DNA of 7,241 nt, from positions 1-7,241 of the forward strand of contig JAIRMF010000017.1 in NCBI GenBank assembly GCA_031258895.1, written 5' to 3'. Source of the stretch: Dysgonamonadaceae bacterium. Its GTDB lineage: Bacteria > Bacteroidota > Bacteroidia > Bacteroidales > Azobacteroidaceae. The notes beneath the pieces are model-generated. The model was not told the origin of the DNA. It saw only the letters and a program-made list of their open reading frames with translations, and searched no databases. The translations under genes were made by a program, and so were the position numbers. Below are positions 5,305-7,241 of the stretch, piece after piece (the first letter of the stretch is position 1; each line of letters starts with the position of its first letter).

Positions 5305-6375
5305 ATGCGAAATAAGAAGAAAGTTTTAATCAATCTGACCGGATTTGGGAATGTACATTTCGGATTCGGTCAGGTTGCATCCGGTTTTGCGAAATATCTG
5401 CGGGCGGCTTTGCCGGACGACCTGGAATTTGTTTTTCTCTTCCGCGGTTCTTACGTTGGGCGTCCGGACGACGGTATAAAGTACGTTCGGCTTCGCTGGT
5501 TTCACCGGTATTTTCCTTTTTTCCTGCCCGCGGTCGATGTATGGCACGATATTCATCAATATTGTAAGGTATCTCCCTGGAGTGGCCGGACGAAACGTAT
5601 TCTTACCGTTCACGATCTTAATTTTTTATACGAAAAACCACCGAAAAAGGCCCGGAAATACCTTTGTAAACTGCGGCGGAAAGCTGCATCCGCAGACGTT
5701 TTAACGGCTATCTCGGAATTTACTGCCGAAGATATCAGGACGCATCTTAATGTCGGACAAAAACAGGTTCGAGTTATATATAATGGAGTCGAAAATCTTC
5801 GGGATCTGCCGGAAGTTCGCCCGTCGTTCGTTGCCGATCCCGGGCGCAAGTTCTTTTTCACAATCGGTCAGGTCAGAAGGAAGAAGAATTTTCATGTATT
5901 GCTCGACGCGATGCGGTCATTCCCCGATACCGACCTTTATATCGTCGGGGAACGGGACGGATTCTATGCGGAACAAATTTTTGCGCGAATAGCCGGGGAA
6001 AATATCCGGAACGTTTTTTTGGTCGGCGTCTGTACTGAGTCGGAAAAGGTCTGGCTGTACCGTCATTGTCACGCGTTTCTTTTCCCATCTCTTTTCGAAG
6101 GCTTCGGATTACCGGTAGTTGAGGCTATGCAGTTCGGGAAACCTGTTTTTGCCGCCCGGTCTACAAGTCTGCCCGAGATATGCGGAGGTCATGCCTTCCT
6201 GTGGGAACGTTTTGAGCCGGAATATCTTTCGGAAAGCATAAAAGATTTTTTAAAAGTTTTTTATGCCGACGAAAAAAGAGCGGAAGATGAAATGAAATAC
6301 GCCGATACTTTTGATTATGGTACGAACGTTGAGGCATATGTCAATCTGTATCGGGCTTTAGCGCAAGGAGAATAA
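5305..6375 (+). CDS. GT4-family glycosyltransferase (glycosyltransferase group 1)
   Basis: This enzyme probably transfers a sugar from a nucleotide-sugar donor to an envelope glycan, lipid or exopolysaccharide acceptor at the cytosolic face of the membrane. The exact substrate is not readable from the sequence. It has 356 residues, a normal GT-B size. The N-terminal acceptor half has a Gly-rich early loop (LTGFGNVHFGFGQ, 11-23), TVHDLNFLYE (101-110) and a linker with IYNGVE (158-163). The C-terminal donor half begins with FTIGQVRRKKNFHVLLDAM (185-203), whose Arg/Lys-rich loop is typical of GT4 phosphate binding. FPSLFEGFGLPVVEAM follows, with the E-x7-E pair E265 and E273, then TSLPEICGG (287-295). 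No membrane segment is evident. No other sugar-pathway gene is next to it, so it is not visibly part of a polysaccharide cluster. Its coding strand is rich in G and T, opposite to the genes on either side of the 4012-6375 block. Confidence 0.88.
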   Translation: MRNKKKVLINLTGFGNVHFGFGQVASGFAKYLRAALPDDLEFVFLFRGSYVGRPDDGIKYVRLRWFHRYFPFFLPAVDVWHDIHQYCKVSPWSGRTKRILTVHDLNFLYEKPPKKARKYLCKLRRKAASADVLTAISEFTAEDIRTHLNVGQKQVRVIYNGVENLRDLPEVRPSFVADPGRKFFFTIGQVRRKKNFHVLLDAMRSFPDTDLYIVGERDGFYAEQIFARIAGENIRNVFLVGVCTESEKVWLYRHCHAFLFPSLFEGFGLPVVEAMQFGKPVFAARSTSLPEICGGHAFLWERFEPEYLSESIKDFLKVFYADEKRAEDEMKYADTFDYGTNVEAYVNLYRALAQGE

Positions 6376-6440
6376 AAATATTTCCGCCCTACCCGACGGC
6401 AATATCCGCAAGCATTTTTATCCGGAAAAACATGACAAAT

Positions 6441-6461
6441 AAAAAAACTCAAAGTTTTTTT
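6441..6461. terminator. Possible AT-rich hairpin terminator after the glycosyltransferase
   Basis: AAAAAAACT (6441-6449) and AGTTTTTTT (6453-6461) are perfectly complementary around a three-base loop and end in a T-run, about 65 bp after the glycosyltransferase stop. The stem is nearly all A-U, so it would be weak on its own. Its position just before the next promoter fits a terminator. The rest of the 6376-6544 gap holds only that promoter and its leader. Confidence 0.4.
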
Positions 6462-6468
6462 CAATAAA

Positions 6469-6501
6469 TTGCATGTGTTATAAAAAAAACAACTATCTTT
6501 G
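6469..6501 (+). promoter_or_regulatory. Promoter for the partial gene at 6545
   Basis: TATCTTTG (6494-6501), followed by CG, matches the Bacteroidota TAnnTTTG -7 box. A TTG (6469-6471) lies 22 bp upstream as the -33 part. The predicted start near 6507 leaves a leader of about 38 bases that is A-rich next to the ATG (AAAAAGAAATTACT), as is common for translation starts in this phylum. The gene at 6545 therefore appears to be its own transcription unit. Confidence 0.65.
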
Positions 6502-6544
6502 CGGAATAATCAAAAACATCTTTAACAATCAAAAAGAAATTACT

Positions 6545-7241
6545 ATGAATTCAATCATTGAATCAGGAATGAACACCTACACTGGTAACTTTAACCTCTT
6601 AATCAGTGTCTGTACCGAGTTCGGGCCGGCCTATAACCCTGCGCCCCAAAAATTGACGCTGCAATCCCTGAAAGAGCAAAGCGTGCACGTCCGAGACGCC
6701 ATAAACCTCGTGGATAATTGCGTGAAGCCCGCCCTGGATACCGAAAGCGCAAGGCACAAGATATTCGCACTCCTCCCCCCGCTCGCAACGCGCGTCCAGG
6801 CGGCCGCAACAGTCCTCGGACTGTCCGAAGCGGTCATCGTCCGTATCAAAGAAATCGTTAGAAAAATACGCGGGAAACGTAAACATAAACTGAAACTCGA
6901 AACCGAGGAAAACGGGCTCGAAATCAAAAAACACATATCAGTCTCCCAGCGCAGCTTTAACGAACAAATAGAACACTTCACCCAGATAATAGCCCTCGTG
7001 ATGGCAGAACCGCTATACACGCCCACCGAAGATGACCTCAAAGTCAACGCTCTGATCGCGTTCCGCGACAAAATGGGCGAAACAAACGACGCCGCAGTCG
7101 CCGCCTCCATCCCCTTGGCCAACGCGAGAATACAACGTGACGAGTTACTCTTCGCCCCATCCGTCGGGATGATCGACACAGCCCTGACGGTAAAAGAATA
7201 TGTCAAGTCGATCTTCGGCGCAGCCAGCCCGCAATACAAAA
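6545..7241 (+). CDS. Conserved Bacteroidota protein of unknown function, C-terminus beyond the right edge
   Basis: An open frame runs from ATG at 6545 to the window end without a stop (232 codons seen). It starts MNSIIESGMNTYTGNFNLLI, has no signal peptide or membrane helix, and is largely helical in character. From memory of the family, its pattern matches small proteins often annotated as hypothetical and present in several copies per genome in Bacteroidota. Matching segments are CTEFGPAYNPAP near residue 23, a Lys/Arg-rich IVRKIRGKRKHK (103-114), ISVSQRSFNEQIEHF, EPLYTPTEDDLKV, NARIQRDELLF, and the closing VKEYVKSIFGAASPQYK. Relatives end about ten to twenty residues after that last motif, so little is missing (inference). 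No function is known to me. The promoter at 6469-6501 and codon use rich in C and A support a real gene. A 202-codon minus-strand frame over the same stretch is a shadow. Confidence 0.8.
   Translation, partial: MNSIIESGMNTYTGNFNLLISVCTEFGPAYNPAPQKLTLQSLKEQSVHVRDAINLVDNCVKPALDTESARHKIFALLPPLATRVQAAATVLGLSEAVIVRIKEIVRKIRGKRKHKLKLETEENGLEIKKHISVSQRSFNEQIEHFTQIIALVMAEPLYTPTEDDLKVNALIAFRDKMGETNDAAVAASIPLANARIQRDELLFAPSVGMIDTALTVKEYVKSIFGAASPQYK

Noticed and set aside
6410..6435. TCCGGA-centred palindrome as a terminator
   Set aside because: The flanking arms are imperfect and there is no loop; the hairpin at 6441-6461 is the better candidate.
6631..7239. Minus-strand 202-codon frame at the right edge
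   Set aside because: The plus-strand frame has a promoter and a family pattern; the minus frame is Ser/Ala-rich in the way antisense shadows often are.

Overview
The window looks like chromosomal DNA of a member of the Bacteroidota, probably Bacteroidales. Promoter-like TAnnTTTG boxes, often in the form TACCTTTGCA, sit before most transcription units. Start codons lack clear Shine-Dalgarno sequences and follow A-rich stretches. A lipoprotein S41 protease of Bacteroidales type and a Bacteroidota family of unknown function are present. The genus cannot be named from the sequence.

Layout. Positions 1-479 hold the N-terminal part of a minus-strand gene that runs off the left edge. From residue 29 on, the whole visible protein is built of seven-residue (21-bp) repeats. 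Positions 480-966 contain no conventional gene. They hold, on the minus strand, a likely promoter (748-778) with an inverted repeat over its -33 part, a long leader made of isoleucine/lysine-type periodic repeats, and an unrelated two-copy 84-bp array (799-966) that ends exactly at the mltG stop codon. mltG (967-2013, minus) encodes the peptidoglycan terminase. It diverges from a tRNA-Ser(GCT) gene (2149-2235, plus), and the two promoter regions interleave.

The plus strand continues with a lipoprotein carboxyl-terminal processing protease (2296-3987), a class I aspartate-type aminotransferase (4012-5205), a third 21-bp-periodic array (5204-5287), and a GT4 glycosyltransferase (5305-6375). An AT-rich hairpin and a new promoter separate these from a partial gene (6545 to the right edge) of a Bacteroidota family of unknown function.

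The core genes (mltG, tRNA, protease, aminotransferase, glycosyltransferase) are ordinary housekeeping or envelope genes and show no sign of forming one pathway. mltG, the protease and perhaps the glycosyltransferase all act on or build the envelope. The most unusual content is the set of degenerate tandem repeats with a period of 21 bp, or a multiple of it, at several separate places. One forms most of a protein, one an apparent leader, and one follows an aminotransferase stop codon. The second notable feature is a reversal of strand composition over 4012-6375 relative to its flanks.
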